From Roseivirga sp. UBA6061 (lineage in GTDB: Bacteria > Bacteroidota > Bacteroidia > Cytophagales > Cyclobacteriaceae): a stretch of DNA of 64,000 bases. The DNA lies in the NCBI GenBank assembly GCA_002427745.1, contig DIYF01000034.1, forward strand, positions 5,626 to 69,625. The letters are read 5' to 3'. The notes beneath the pieces are model-generated. The model was not told where the DNA came from, made no database searches, and saw only the letters and a list, made by a program, of their open reading frames with translations. Of the stretch, positions 33,597 to 42,726 are shown piece after piece; position 1 is the stretch's first letter, and each line of letters opens with the position of its first letter. A program made the translations under genes and the position numbers.

Positions 33597-34448
33597 TCAT
33601 ATATCACTTACTAAGTCACTGTCCGGATCACAAAAACGGGGGCAGGGCCTGGCAAAATCGTTGACAAAATCATCTTCACTTTCCTCATCGCGTCTGGACC
33701 TGACTTTTGGCCTGGGAATGCCTTCAGATCTGGTATAGATGACGTTTAAATAGACTACATTTCCGTACATCTCCGATTGGCCGCTTTTTGTGTTTTTTTG
33801 TGTCTCACTTCCGAACTCATAATTGTACTCTTCCGGAGAAAGTGTTCTCAGACCATAAAAAACATCGATCTTTCCCGAGTCATCGCTGGTAAATTTCCTT
33901 ATCTGATCCATGTTATAGTTGTAGGCATATACATTGGTTGAGAAGACAGGTTTGGCCTTTACTTGCCAGCGTTTGGTATAATTAGCAGCTTCCCGTATAT
34001 CGATCATCTCGCTTTTTTCAGTAGTGACCAGCAATACCTGACCTTCTTTGCTGATCATATCACGACAGTTTTGTGTAGAAGTAATGACAAGGTCCGGAAC
34101 ACTGGACGTGTCCGTTACCAGAGCATAGTAGAACCTCAGACCATAATTCACCTCAGAAGTATCATTGACCTGATTAAACAAACCCTTCAGATCCTGAGCG
34201 GAAATAGTTCTGAGACCATTATCAATGTTGTGTTCATTATTGTGAAGCCAGGTATTAGTCCAGATGGCTGCCGCCTGAGGATAAACACCATAGACCAGGG
34301 CATTACAGGAGTTAAGCCCCTTTTGATCTTCTGTATCAGAGGTAGGTTCATTACTGCTGTTTTTTGTGGTGCAAGACATGAATATCTGACTTAGAGAGAA
34401 AATGAAAATAACCCCTATAAGATTAAGAAATAAATAGACTTTTTTCAT
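33597..34448 (-). CDS. Hypothetical lipoprotein
   Basis: 283 residues with a lipoprotein signal (hydrophobic 4-24, lipobox I-F-M-S-C, Cys25). The mature part is soluble and polar, with Q-D-L-K-G-L-F-N-Q and a C-terminal acidic/basic stretch (R-R-D-E-E-S-E-D-D) with C-P-R-F-C. No known family. It sits 18 bp upstream of the TTG start of the membrane-protein gene, so it may be the first gene of that operon. Confidence 0.75.
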   Translation of the reverse strand: MKKVYLFLNLIGVIFIFSLSQIFMSCTTKNSSNEPTSDTEDQKGLNSCNALVYGVYPQAAAIWTNTWLHNNEHNIDNGLRTISAQDLKGLFNQVNDTSEVNYGLRFYYALVTDTSSVPDLVITSTQNCRDMISKEGQVLLVTTEKSEMIDIREAANYTKRWQVKAKPVFSTNVYAYNYNMDQIRKFTSDDSGKIDVFYGLRTLSPEEYNYEFGSETQKNTKSGQSEMYGNVVYLNVIYTRSEGIPRPKVRSRRDEESEDDFVNDFARPCPRFCDPDSDLVSDI

Positions 34449-34816
34449 GGATGTATTGATTTTAATGAATTTTCAATTCGATAAACAATCACATAAAAAA
34501 AATCTGTATAAAGAATATTTGTAAATATAGGTTGGGTCCGTCTTCTTTTTTAAGTAATTGTTATTCAGTGGGTTATGTGTTTTGTCTGGCTTTGGAAACC
34601 ATGAAAGTACCCTGTAAAAACAGGGTTTACCCTGAAAGACGAATACGGCTTTTCAGGTATCCATAATCAGGGAATCAGGACTGTTCTGACGCTTATTGAG
34701 TTCTCACCTTTGACCTGTCGGTTTTACGAAAATCACATAGGTCTGCCACCTTAACAGGCACGGGAGGACGCTGAAAATCCCTTAACAGAGTAGGTAACAC
34801 TTTAACAATTTTAATC
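34449..34816. other. Promoter-containing gap between divergent genes
   Basis: No gene seen. The gap separates the lipoprotein operon (minus) from the lectin-like gene (plus). It is A/T-rich near 34480-34560 and holds one clear hairpin at 34609-34626. A second ACCCTG half-site follows at 34629. Confidence 0.6.
34609..34626. promoter_or_regulatory. 7-bp inverted repeat, possible operator
   Basis: ACCCTGT-AAAA-ACAGGGT, followed by a further ACCCTG. There is no T-run after it, so it is more likely a protein-binding site or mRNA hairpin than a terminator. Confidence 0.4.
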
Positions 34817-35137
34817 ATGTCAAATTTCAACACACAAACCGGAACAGTAGAAAACTTTACCACTTCAGATTACAACTGGCAAACAGTCAAATTCGACCCT
34901 GCATTTCCTGATGGAGTAATTCCTCAGGTATTTGCTCAGATTCAGACTTTCGGAGGTGGTGACATTCCTGGTTTGCGCCTCAAAAATATCTCAAACGCCA
35001 GTTTTCAGGTGAGTATGCGTGAAGTATATGTATCTAATGCCACCTCCAGTACACTCGGAGATTTGGGTACTGTTCAGGGAAATGGAAATCATCCTAATGA
35101 AGAAACACTTGCCTGGATGGCTATTGCCATCAGTTAA
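34817..35137 (+). CDS. H-type-lectin-like small protein
   Basis: 106 residues without a signal peptide. The pattern W-Q-T-V-K-F then P-Q-V-F-A-Q-I-Q-T-F-G-G-G-D-I, L-R-L-K-N-I-S-N-A-S-F-Q-V and a C-terminal H-P-N-E-E-T-L-A-W-M-A-I is that of the H-type lectin domain (PF09458-like), a six-stranded sugar-binding beta fold known from Helix and Dictyostelium agglutinins. It stands alone with its own terminator and lies next to an AraC regulator gene. The sugar target and export route are unknown. Confidence 0.6.
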   Translation: MSNFNTQTGTVENFTTSDYNWQTVKFDPAFPDGVIPQVFAQIQTFGGGDIPGLRLKNISNASFQVSMREVYVSNATSSTLGDLGTVQGNGNHPNEETLAWMAIAIS

Positions 35138-35187
35138 AAGTGTGCCACTGGATACTTAAGGCCAGAACAGAGCCTTAAGGCTTCTGA

Positions 35188-35226
35188 AGCTTCTGCCAGA
35201 CTTTTACAGTGGCAGGAGCTTTTTTG
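35188..35226 (+). terminator. Intrinsic terminator after the lectin-like gene
   Basis: AGCTTCTGCCA pairs with TGGCAGGAGCT (one G-T pair) and a run of T follows at 35220-35225. Confidence 0.85.
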
Positions 35227-35251
35227 TTTATCAAGCCTGTGAAAATCTCTC

Positions 35252-36373
35252 TTACAGGCTCTTCTTATATTCTGAGGGAGTCATACCCTCTGCCTTTTTA
35301 AAGATGCTGTTAAAGGAAGATTTTGAGTTAAAGCCTGTCTCCATAGCGATTCCCAGCAGAGTATAGTGCTCGTACTTTTTGTCTTTAAGGTTTTCTTTGA
35401 AAGCTGCCACCCGATAATCATTGACAAAGCCGAAAAAGTTGGTCTGAAACTGATCGTTGATGATCTGAGACAGGTCATGTTTGGTCATAGAGAGGGCAGA
35501 AGCCAGTGACTCCAGATTTAGCTGACTGTCCAGATAGGGCTTTTCCTCTTCCATATAAGTCCTTAGCTTGTCAACCATTTCCAGAGCCTCTTCTTTCGCC
35601 AGTTTACTGCTCGCGTAGCGCTCAGGTTTGGGAGGTGCCGGCTCAGAAGGCAGTTGTGGCTGCAGGTTGGTGAAAATGGTGGTCTGCTTTACGCCATAAA
35701 ATCCAATGACAGATATATTGAGCACCACCGCTCCGGCTACTCCCTGAAACGATGTGAGAAAGTCTATCCACTGAAAGGAACCGGCCCAGATAATGGCAAA
35801 GCTAAACCAGAAACCTATCATGGAGAGGATAATCCAATAGCGAAGCCAGTTCATATTGATCTTTTCCAGGTAAGAGAACTCACTTTTTATCCGGTTTCTA
35901 TGCCTGAACAAGAGATAAAGACTGAGCATGGGGTAGAGAAAACTGAAGAAAGCCAGAATAAGGCCGTAATAAGCAAGGTAAAAAGGCAGAGAGCCTGTCA
36001 TCTGGATAAACCCTTTGTCGACTACCGTGCTATACTCTTCGGCATGGTAGAGCATGGCTGCATACATAAAAACAAAGGGGATGAAGTGATACAGGTACCG
36101 GTAGAGATTGAACTGTCTGGGAACTACCAGGGCACAGACATAAAAGTAAAGCAGCGGAGCGGTGAGAAATGGCAGAGTGCCTCCCAACAGCTCCAGTGTC
36201 AGGTTCTGAGTGCCCGGATAATTGAAGTCATGATAAAAGAACAGCAGGTTGCCCGCACTGAACAATAACCAGGTGATCAGGATATAGTCATGTGTTTCCC
36301 GTGTCTTCTTAACACTCAATAGCAGCCCCAGAAAAGCCGCCATAAAAATACCCAGGTAGATGGCAATGTTCAT
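35252..36373 (-). CDS. Membrane-anchored AraC-family transcription regulator
   Basis: 373 residues. Seven transmembrane helices occupy residues ~1-225. A Pro-rich linker (P-S-E-P-A-P-P-K-P-E) leads to a C-terminal AraC domain (about 270-373) with L-A-S-A-L-S-M-T-K-H-D-L-S-Q-I-I and A-M-E-T-G-F-N-S-K-S-S-F-N-S-I, then M-T-P-S-E-Y-K-K. It has the same layout as 26205-27254. It is divergent from the DUF389 gene over 104 bp. Confidence 0.9.
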   Translation of the reverse strand: MNIAIYLGIFMAAFLGLLLSVKKTRETHDYILITWLLFSAGNLLFFYHDFNYPGTQNLTLELLGGTLPFLTAPLLYFYVCALVVPRQFNLYRYLYHFIPFVFMYAAMLYHAEEYSTVVDKGFIQMTGSLPFYLAYYGLILAFFSFLYPMLSLYLLFRHRNRIKSEFSYLEKINMNWLRYWIILSMIGFWFSFAIIWAGSFQWIDFLTSFQGVAGAVVLNISVIGFYGVKQTTIFTNLQPQLPSEPAPPKPERYASSKLAKEEALEMVDKLRTYMEEEKPYLDSQLNLESLASALSMTKHDLSQIINDQFQTNFFGFVNDYRVAAFKENLKDKKYEHYTLLGIAMETGFNSKSSFNSIFKKAEGMTPSEYKKSL

Positions 36374-36477
36374 GCGCTATGAAGATGCAAAAAAACATGC
36401 ATTTGTCGCTTCCCTTATCTGTTTTTGATGCACTAAATAAGGAATGATTAAGTCATTGCAATTTTTTAATTTAAAAT

Positions 36478-37884
36478 ATGGATAGTTCATTAATAAGACT
36501 CGTCAGGTCTTTAAAACTCTTTTTCAAGGACAGATTTGATTTACACGAAGACAAGGAGCGCGAAAGTGTGACCAAAGCAGATATCGCCAAGGGCTCTGAG
36601 TTTAAAGGTACCAACCTCTGGATTCTCATTTTTGCTATTATCATTGCCTCTATTGGTTTGAATGTCAATTCAACGGCCGTGATCATCGGAGCCATGCTTA
36701 TTTCTCCGCTAATGGGCCCTATTATGGGCATAGGGCTGGGAGCTGCCGTGTACGATATTCCCCTGATTCAGAAAGGGGCCAGGAACCTTTTGATTGCAGT
36801 CGTCATCAGTATCATCACGTCTACGCTGTACTTTTTGATCACACCCCTCGGAGAAGCTCAGTCAGAGCTCTTGTCTCGTACACAGCCCAATATCTGGGAT
36901 GTTATGATCGCTTTTACCGGAGGACTGGCAGGAATCATAGCCGGATCGAGGAAGGAAAAGTCGAATGCTATACCGGGGGTGGCCATTGCCACGGCTCTGA
37001 TGCCGCCACTCTGCACAGCCGGCTATGGCCTGGCTATTGGCAACTGGTACTACTTTGGCGGGGCGCTGTTTCTTTTCTTTATCAATAGTGTATTCATTTC
37101 AGTAAGTACCGTGCTGATTGTCAGGCTGCTGAATTACCGCAAGAAGAAATTTGATGATCCTAAACTCGGAAGGAAAGTACAGTGGTGGGTTACATTCTTT
37201 GTAGTGGTCACGGTTTTACCAAGCGTCTATTTTGCCTATAACCTGGTCAAAAAGTCTGTTTTTGAGCAAAACGCCAGGTCCTTTATAGAAAACGAGTTCC
37301 AGTTTGAGCAAACACAGGTCATTGACTCTCATCTCAGTTTCGATAAAAAAGGAAGCAATATTGAGGTCACTCTGTTTGGTAAACTGATCAGCGAAGAATC
37401 CATTGCCCAGGTAAGAACACACCTTGATGATTATGGACTGGCCGACTGTCAGTTGAAAATTACCCAGGCCTATAAAGACAATGAGGAAGACCTGATGACT
37501 TTAGAGCGAATCAGCCAGAATATGAAGTCAGGCCTTATCGAAGACCTTTATCGCAAGAACGAAGAGGTGCTCCAGTCCAAAGATGAGCGTATCAAGCTGC
37601 TTGAAGATGAATTGTATAAGCTACAGGCCAGTCAGTATCCGGTCATGGATATATCAGAAGAGCTGCGGGTACAGTATGAGGGGCTCAGGGATTTTACGGT
37701 CATGGATGGTTATATCAGAAATGTGCAGTCAGATGAAATGGACACCATTTGTTTTGCCCGTGTATCCTTTACCGAAAGCCAACCACCTGAGGCATATGAG
37801 AGAATAAGAAAATGGCTTCAGGTACGGCTCAAGGTCGATTCGGTGAGCATTATACCCGCTGTAACAGCTCCGGCCTCAGAGTAG
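36478..37884 (+). CDS. DUF389 family membrane protein with C-terminal coiled coil
   Basis: 468 residues. Six or so transmembrane helices (about 45-260) hold the DUF389 features: I-G-L-N-V-N-S-T-A-V-I-I-G-A-M-L-I-S-P-L-M-G-P-I and A-T-A-L-M-P-P-L-C-T-A-G. An extracytoplasmic or cytoplasmic domain of ~200 residues with a coiled coil (L-L-E-D-E-L-Y-K-L-Q) follows. Function unknown; the conserved Pro/Gly helices suggest a transport role. The end overlaps the convergent LytTR gene by 9 bp. Confidence 0.88.
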   Translation: MDSSLIRLVRSLKLFFKDRFDLHEDKERESVTKADIAKGSEFKGTNLWILIFAIIIASIGLNVNSTAVIIGAMLISPLMGPIMGIGLGAAVYDIPLIQKGARNLLIAVVISIITSTLYFLITPLGEAQSELLSRTQPNIWDVMIAFTGGLAGIIAGSRKEKSNAIPGVAIATALMPPLCTAGYGLAIGNWYYFGGALFLFFINSVFISVSTVLIVRLLNYRKKKFDDPKLGRKVQWWVTFFVVVTVLPSVYFAYNLVKKSVFEQNARSFIENEFQFEQTQVIDSHLSFDKKGSNIEVTLFGKLISEESIAQVRTHLDDYGLADCQLKITQAYKDNEEDLMTLERISQNMKSGLIEDLYRKNEEVLQSKDERIKLLEDELYKLQASQYPVMDISEELRVQYEGLRDFTVMDGYIRNVQSDEMDTICFARVSFTESQPPEAYERIRKWLQVRLKVDSVSIIPAVTAPASE

Positions 37885-38619
37885 GACTTTAAGCTGGTGG
37901 CGGTAAGACTTACTCATAACCACTTTATCTCCGTTGGAAAGTGTAACCTCATAGTTACCTCTGGACAATGGCTCCATAGAGCGCAGCTGATTGAGGTTAA
38001 TAATATGTGATTTATGTACCCGGATAAACTGCTCCGGGAGCCTTTCCAGAATGCATTTAAGGCTTTCTCTGACCAGATAGACCTCCTTCTGAAAATATAC
38101 TTTGATGTAGTAGTCAAAGCCTTGCAACCTGATCAGCTCTTTGAAATCCAGAAAATGAATTTTACCCGAAGCCCTGATCTTCAGTTTGCCGGCAGGGGAT
38201 GGGCTAAGCTGAGGGGCTTCCAGAAGGCCCTGAAGGTTTTGGCCGGAACCGGAATTAATCCGCTCTTTGGCATATGCCAGTGCCTGAAAAAAACGCTCAT
38301 CAGTAAATGGCTTTTGCAGATAATCCAGCGCATGAACTTCGAAGGCATTCAGGGCATACTCATCATAGGCCGTTATAAAGATCACCAGAGGCAGATTGCC
38401 GGGCTCCAGGTTTTCCAGTACCTCAAAACCATTCAGCCCCGGCATTTGAATGTCCAGAAAGATCAGGTCTGGTCTTAAGCGATTAATGGCCTCAACCGCC
38501 TCGCGACCATTACGGCAGACACTGATTACCTGCAGACCGTCCTGCCCGGATAAAAGAAGCTGAAGCCCTTCGCAGGCGTCAATTTCATCGTCTATGATGA
38601 TGGTCCTGAGATTAGTCAA
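37876..38619 (-). CDS. LytTR-family response regulator (TTG start)
   Basis: 247 residues from a TTG at 38619. This start overlaps the kinase stop by 8 bp (CTTGACTAA), whereas the longer frame to 38721 reads back through the kinase gene. The receiver has D-D at 10-11, Asp56 in F-L-D-I-Q-M-P, T-A-Y-D-E-Y and L-Q-K-P-F. The LytTR domain (about 145-247) shows F-I-R-V-H-K-S-H-I-I-N-L. The non-ATG start and overlap imply translation coupled to the kinase. Confidence 0.9.
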   Translation of the reverse strand: MTNLRTIIIDDEIDACEGLQLLLSGQDGLQVISVCRNGREAVEAINRLRPDLIFLDIQMPGLNGFEVLENLEPGNLPLVIFITAYDEYALNAFEVHALDYLQKPFTDERFFQALAYAKERINSGSGQNLQGLLEAPQLSPSPAGKLKIRASGKIHFLDFKELIRLQGFDYYIKVYFQKEVYLVRESLKCILERLPEQFIRVHKSHIINLNQLRSMEPLSRGNYEVTLSNGDKVVMSKSYRHQLKVLL

Positions 38620-39721
38620 GGGGCAGGGCGATTTTGGTGATGACACCTGAGTGATCAGGCAGGTTAGCAAGGCTAAGGGTATAGTTTTGCCCGAAAGCGT
38701 GATCGAGCCGCGACAGTACATTGCTAAGCCCTATACCGGATTGCTCTTCCAGATCCCAGTTGTCAGGCAACAAAGGTCCGGAGTTACTGATGGTAATCAT
38801 CAAAGTTGAGTTTTCAATTGAGACATTAATTGCCAGAGAGGCTGCCCCCTCAAGCTTACTGATACCATGCTGAAAGGCGTTTTCTACAATGGGCTGAAGA
38901 AATAAAACCGGTACCTGACATGCTTTACTTTCTTCGGCAATATCAAGCGCAATGGTGAGTCGGTCACGAAAACGTACCTGCTCAATAGCCAGATAGTGAT
39001 GGACCAGAGAAAGCTCTTTTTCGAGTGTTACCTTGTGCTGATCGCCCAGGCTCAGTGTTTCCCTGAGCAGATTACTTACCAGGGCAATCATATTTACCAC
39101 CTCTTTGTGTTTTTGCTGCCGTGCCATCATAGAGAGACTGTTGAAGGTGTTGAAAAGAAAGTGGGGCTGTAACTGGCCCTGCAGTGTTTCAAATTTCGCC
39201 TTATTCAGGGCCGCCTGAAGCTCCAGTGCGGTTCTTTGGCCTTGTTGATGACGCTGGTACAGATCTGCCAGGAAAATCAGCCCTATACAAAGCCAGTAGA
39301 AGAGAAACCCGTTGACTGAGAAGGCAAAACCAACTTCATAACGTGAGCGGATGATTTCCACAAAGCCCATGGCAGGGTCTGTCCTGGCTGCCGGGCTGAA
39401 AAGGGCAAAGAAAGCATTGAGCCCCAGCTGATGAATAAGGCCCAGGACAATGGCGGGAGAGAGGTGAAACAAGAACTGTGAGGCATAAAATCTCTCTCTC
39501 CAGCGGACATAAAGCCAGTAGATCAGTGGCCCGAAAAGCACCATGATCATGTAATAGGGAAAGCTCCAGGAGAATACAATTTCCCAGCTGAAGGTACTTC
39601 CTACACCCCGGGCCCACTGGTAATTACTCCAAACGGAGAAAAGCCATAAGACCAGCCAGAAAAGAGCATTCCACAGAGGAACTTTCCTGAATTGCCGGTC
39701 TTCTTTGGTTTGGGTTGTCAT
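38612..39721 (-). CDS. LytS/YehU-type sensor histidine kinase
   Basis: 369 residues. Four transmembrane helices (about 15-150), then Q-L-Q-P-H-F-L-F-N-T-F-N with phospho-acceptor His187, the N-box P-I-V-E-N-A-F-Q-H and G-I-G-L-S-N-V. Partner of the overlapping LytTR gene. The DUF2911 gene lies 82 bp upstream on the same strand. Confidence 0.93.
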   Translation of the reverse strand: MTTQTKEDRQFRKVPLWNALFWLVLWLFSVWSNYQWARGVGSTFSWEIVFSWSFPYYMIMVLFGPLIYWLYVRWRERFYASQFLFHLSPAIVLGLIHQLGLNAFFALFSPAARTDPAMGFVEIIRSRYEVGFAFSVNGFLFYWLCIGLIFLADLYQRHQQGQRTALELQAALNKAKFETLQGQLQPHFLFNTFNSLSMMARQQKHKEVVNMIALVSNLLRETLSLGDQHKVTLEKELSLVHHYLAIEQVRFRDRLTIALDIAEESKACQVPVLFLQPIVENAFQHGISKLEGAASLAINVSIENSTLMITISNSGPLLPDNWDLEEQSGIGLSNVLSRLDHAFGQNYTLSLANLPDHSGVITKIALPLD

Positions 39722-39802
39722 CCGTTTTGAATTTAGTCAAATTCATGAGTAAGCCCAGCGCCTGGCATATCCGGTAGCCTTGCAAACAGCTGTCAGCAAG
39801 AA

Positions 39803-40858
39803 CTACATCCCGAGCAATCTTTTGGCATAGCCCAGCTGGTAATTAGCAAAGCCTTTTCCTCTTTCAGGAGCAAACTCCACGGCTTTCTTATGGTATTCGA
39901 TAGCTCTTTTATCTTCATGGGTTCGGTAGTAATTGGCATAGCCCAGGTAAGCATACCAGTGCTCCGGATTCCGGTCCAGGTTCAGTGCCAGAATCTCCAG
40001 GGCATCTTTATCTTCTCCCTTATTGTTGTAATACATAGCCAGGCTGAATAGCTCATTGGCAGATGCCTCAGCGATTCCTTTTTCTTTGAGCTTTTCAGCC
40101 TCCTTTTGCTTGCCTTGTTTCTCCAGTAGCTGCACTTTAAACATTCTGTTGGTCAGGTTTTTCGCTAGTACCAGAGACTGATCGGTGAGCATCATGGCCT
40201 CATCCAGGGCATTGGGGTCAAGGTTGAGTGTGCTCTGAGCAGCGGTAAGTAACTGACTCCAGTTTTTCTCTTCTACAGCAGCTACATCGGCTATAATATT
40301 GGCGTGTACATTGGTACTGACCTCGAATTGAATAAGCTTATCGGCCCAGTGCAGTTCTACGGTGGCGGCATGATCTCTGGGATTAAGGAAACGGTAGCTT
40401 AGCCAGTCCTGAAAACCTGCCTCCTTTGGCTCTACGGGAACCCTCAGGGCATCTTTCTCTGCGGTATATGTGAAACTGCCCCAGGCCTGATAGTCATTTG
40501 AAAAGGTAAGTTGCCAGGTGTGTTCACTGACAAAGATATGCAGCCCATAGCTACCTGCTTTCAGTGGGCGACCATTGATCATTACATCATGTCCGAACCT
40601 GATGACTGTGTTTTCATTGGCACCGGCACGCCAGGGGTGTGGCTGGTCATGGAGTTTGTCATTGTTAGGCACAATACCCCCAAAGACCTGTCGGCCTTTG
40701 GCGAGAGGTGCATGATAGATAATTTCCAGGTCTGTGGTGCCGATACGCTGGAAAACCTTGGCCATCTGACTGGGACGGGTATAGAGCAGTGGCTCCTGGG
40801 CCTTCAGACCGGAAAGGCCCACCAGCGTGATGAGCAGGATAAGCATGTATTTTCGCAT
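39803..40858 (-). CDS. DUF2911 protein with TPR repeats
   Basis: 351 residues from the ATG at 40858. The signal peptide ends near L-K-A-Q (residue 20). A DUF2911 domain (about 25-175) carries Y-H-A-P-L-A-K-G-R-Q-V-F-G, P-W-R-A-G-A-N-E-N-T and G-S-Y-G-L-H-I-F. Two or three TPR-like repeats follow (about 240-345). Periplasmic, function unknown. It may be co-regulated with the adjacent LytS/LytTR pair. Confidence 0.88.
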   Translation of the reverse strand: MRKYMLILLITLVGLSGLKAQEPLLYTRPSQMAKVFQRIGTTDLEIIYHAPLAKGRQVFGGIVPNNDKLHDQPHPWRAGANENTVIRFGHDVMINGRPLKAGSYGLHIFVSEHTWQLTFSNDYQAWGSFTYTAEKDALRVPVEPKEAGFQDWLSYRFLNPRDHAATVELHWADKLIQFEVSTNVHANIIADVAAVEEKNWSQLLTAAQSTLNLDPNALDEAMMLTDQSLVLAKNLTNRMFKVQLLEKQGKQKEAEKLKEKGIAEASANELFSLAMYYNNKGEDKDALEILALNLDRNPEHWYAYLGYANYYRTHEDKRAIEYHKKAVEFAPERGKGFANYQLGYAKRLLGM

Positions 40859-41012
40859 GATTTTGAGTTTTTGATTATGCGAGCTTAAGCAAAAGAACAT
40901 GCTCGTTCCGGATTCTTCAGCAGGCGCGACCGTATTTGCAGTCAAGTTGTCGGCAAGTGCAGGATTATGTTCCTGCCGGTTGAGTGACAGTTATACCTGC
41001 CACCGGTAAAAC

Positions 41013-42449
41013 TCAAAAGCCCTGAATCTGGCTGTCCATCCAGGCAACGCGGTCGTTAATCCAGTTCTTGGTATACTGAATTTCTTCTTCGTAACTGGCT
41101 CCCACAAAGCTGTTGAAGGGCAGGGGCACACCTATCACTCTCCACTTGTCATAGTTACGCGTAAGTGCCCCGTTTTCTTCCAGTAACTGTACGTGTGTAT
41201 CTATCATGGCATTGATGCGATTGCTGTTGAGCAATCCGGGTTTAAGCGCATTCCAGCGGGCTTTGATGGCGCTTTTAAACTCAGGATCGGCCATCAGGCG
41301 AGGCCACCAGAAGTGTACCAGCCACTTATCACCGGGAGCAATCTCATTATAGCGATAGATCCAGGTTTGTGTCTGACTTCGCCCGTCATTGCCAAAGGCG
41401 AGGTTAAAGTCCCAGATAGGGCCCATTGCCAGTTTTCCACCCCGATCCTTATGCATAAACGTACTCAGCCGGTAAGCGTCCGGGTTAGCACTCAGCTCAT
41501 TCAGAATAAAGAAATCGACAAAGCTGTCACGGTCTATATAATCCAGGTAAGTTCGCTGCCCGATGCTGAAATTATCCCCCAGTAAGGCCGATTCGAAATT
41601 GGAGATATACTGCTGAATGTATTGCTTTTGCGCTGCTGTGATATTAGAGTTTTTAGGGTACTCGTATAGAAAATACGTTTCAGGACCTTGCTTAGGTCCA
41701 TAAGGTGGAACGTTGATGCGGTTACCGTTGGGGTCAAAATCAGACCGAAAACCCAGGAACTCTGAATAGGCTTCATCACCGGGCCAGTCATCATTTTCAG
41801 TGTCACCAGAGGTTTTATCTATCTTAAGTATGTAGCCTCCGGTAATGATGTCGGGATTGCTGTCAGCCGTGGTAAGGGTTTCTAAATCCACGCGGTCGCC
41901 ATCCCTTTTGATCTTTTCCATAAAGGCATAAACTCCTTTATAACTACCATTGATCTGTAGTTCCACAAATCTTGTTCTGGGGGCATAGCGTCCCATTTCA
42001 TTGGAAATCTGGTAGATCAGCACATTTCGCAACAGGGTCTTATCACTGTAGGGACCATTAAGTATCCAGTCTTCCTCTTCAGGAAAACCCAATACTTCCA
42101 GCTCTATGTCTTCGTCAGCAGCATCCCGGGTTTCTATACCGTATGATTTTTTCTCAAAGAGCCTGAGAGAAGTAGAACCTCTGAACTCTATGCCAATTGG
42201 TGTATTCAACTCCAGTTGCTGATTGATATAGATATTCATATCCGCAATTACCTTGGGCTCATTTACAATGGTATTGCCGTTTGTATTAATGGAGATAAAA
42301 GGAATGGTGCTTCTCTCAAAACCGGTTTCGTTGGGGTCAGGAGTAGAGGGAGTGGCCGGTCCGTCATCGCCTGAGCAGCCAAAGGTCAAAGCAGCAGCGA
42401 TCGCCAGAACAGAAATCCTGGCCGGGATTGAGTTAGTGAATAGTTTCAT
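41013..42449 (-). CDS. CotH-family lipoprotein (putative surface protein kinase)
   Basis: 478 residues with a lipoprotein signal (A-L-T-F-G-C, Cys25) followed by a Pro/Asp linker. The CotH kinase-like fold is indicated by G-I-E-F-R-G-S-T-S, K-K-S-Y-G-I-E-T, W-I-L-N-G-P-Y-S-D-K-T-L-L-R-N and G-P-I-W-D-F-N-L-A-F-G-N (the metal-binding D-F-N region). CotH proteins of spore coats phosphorylate secreted proteins; bacterial lipoprotein members have unknown substrates. It is divergent from the first sigma-54-like permease gene. Confidence 0.88.
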   Translation of the reverse strand: MKLFTNSIPARISVLAIAAALTFGCSGDDGPATPSTPDPNETGFERSTIPFISINTNGNTIVNEPKVIADMNIYINQQLELNTPIGIEFRGSTSLRLFEKKSYGIETRDAADEDIELEVLGFPEEEDWILNGPYSDKTLLRNVLIYQISNEMGRYAPRTRFVELQINGSYKGVYAFMEKIKRDGDRVDLETLTTADSNPDIITGGYILKIDKTSGDTENDDWPGDEAYSEFLGFRSDFDPNGNRINVPPYGPKQGPETYFLYEYPKNSNITAAQKQYIQQYISNFESALLGDNFSIGQRTYLDYIDRDSFVDFFILNELSANPDAYRLSTFMHKDRGGKLAMGPIWDFNLAFGNDGRSQTQTWIYRYNEIAPGDKWLVHFWWPRLMADPEFKSAIKARWNALKPGLLNSNRINAMIDTHVQLLEENGALTRNYDKWRVIGVPLPFNSFVGASYEEEIQYTKNWINDRVAWMDSQIQGF

Positions 42450-42570
42450 GCGCGCGTTTCAGGTTGTATTCGATAATTAACACGAGGTTAGAGCCAAATT
42501 GTTCTTGATCAATTGTCAAAAGATGTCACAAGTACATGACTATTTGCCTGCCCGTTATCATCACGGTTGT

Positions 42571-42625
42571 GTATCAAAAAACGCAAAACGTACCACTATG
42601 ACACAATCGCGTATCAGGTTGATAC
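42571..42625. promoter_or_regulatory. GTATCA dyad cluster, putative activator binding site
   Basis: GTATCAGGTTGATAC at 42611-42625 is a perfect 6+6 inverted repeat with a 3-base spacer. A second GTATCA lies at 42571 and a CGTACC at 42589. It is 55 bp upstream of the sigma-54-like promoter, a usual distance for an enhancer-binding protein. The same motif recurs before the next permease (45340-45391). Confidence 0.6.
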
Positions 42626-42680
42626 AACAAAAAGACTACTTATTGTTTGTAAGTATTTGATTTTGAGTAATTTAAATTAT

Positions 42681-42696
42681 TGGTATTGCTCTTGTG
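42681..42696 (+). promoter_or_regulatory. Sigma-54-like promoter
   Basis: TGGTATTGCTCTTGTG has the TGG-N9-TTG (-24/-12) spacing of sigma-54 promoters (consensus TGGCAC-N5-TTGC). It lies 46 bp before the permease ATG, and the corresponding site of the next permease is 45 bp before its ATG. It is weaker than the second copy. Confidence 0.5.
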
Positions 42697-42726
42697 TTAT
42701 GACAGACATCTAAAACTCAAAATATC

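Noticed and set aside
35654..36268. 204-codon antisense frame
   Set aside because: It is the reverse of the AraC regulator's membrane region; composition is not protein-like.
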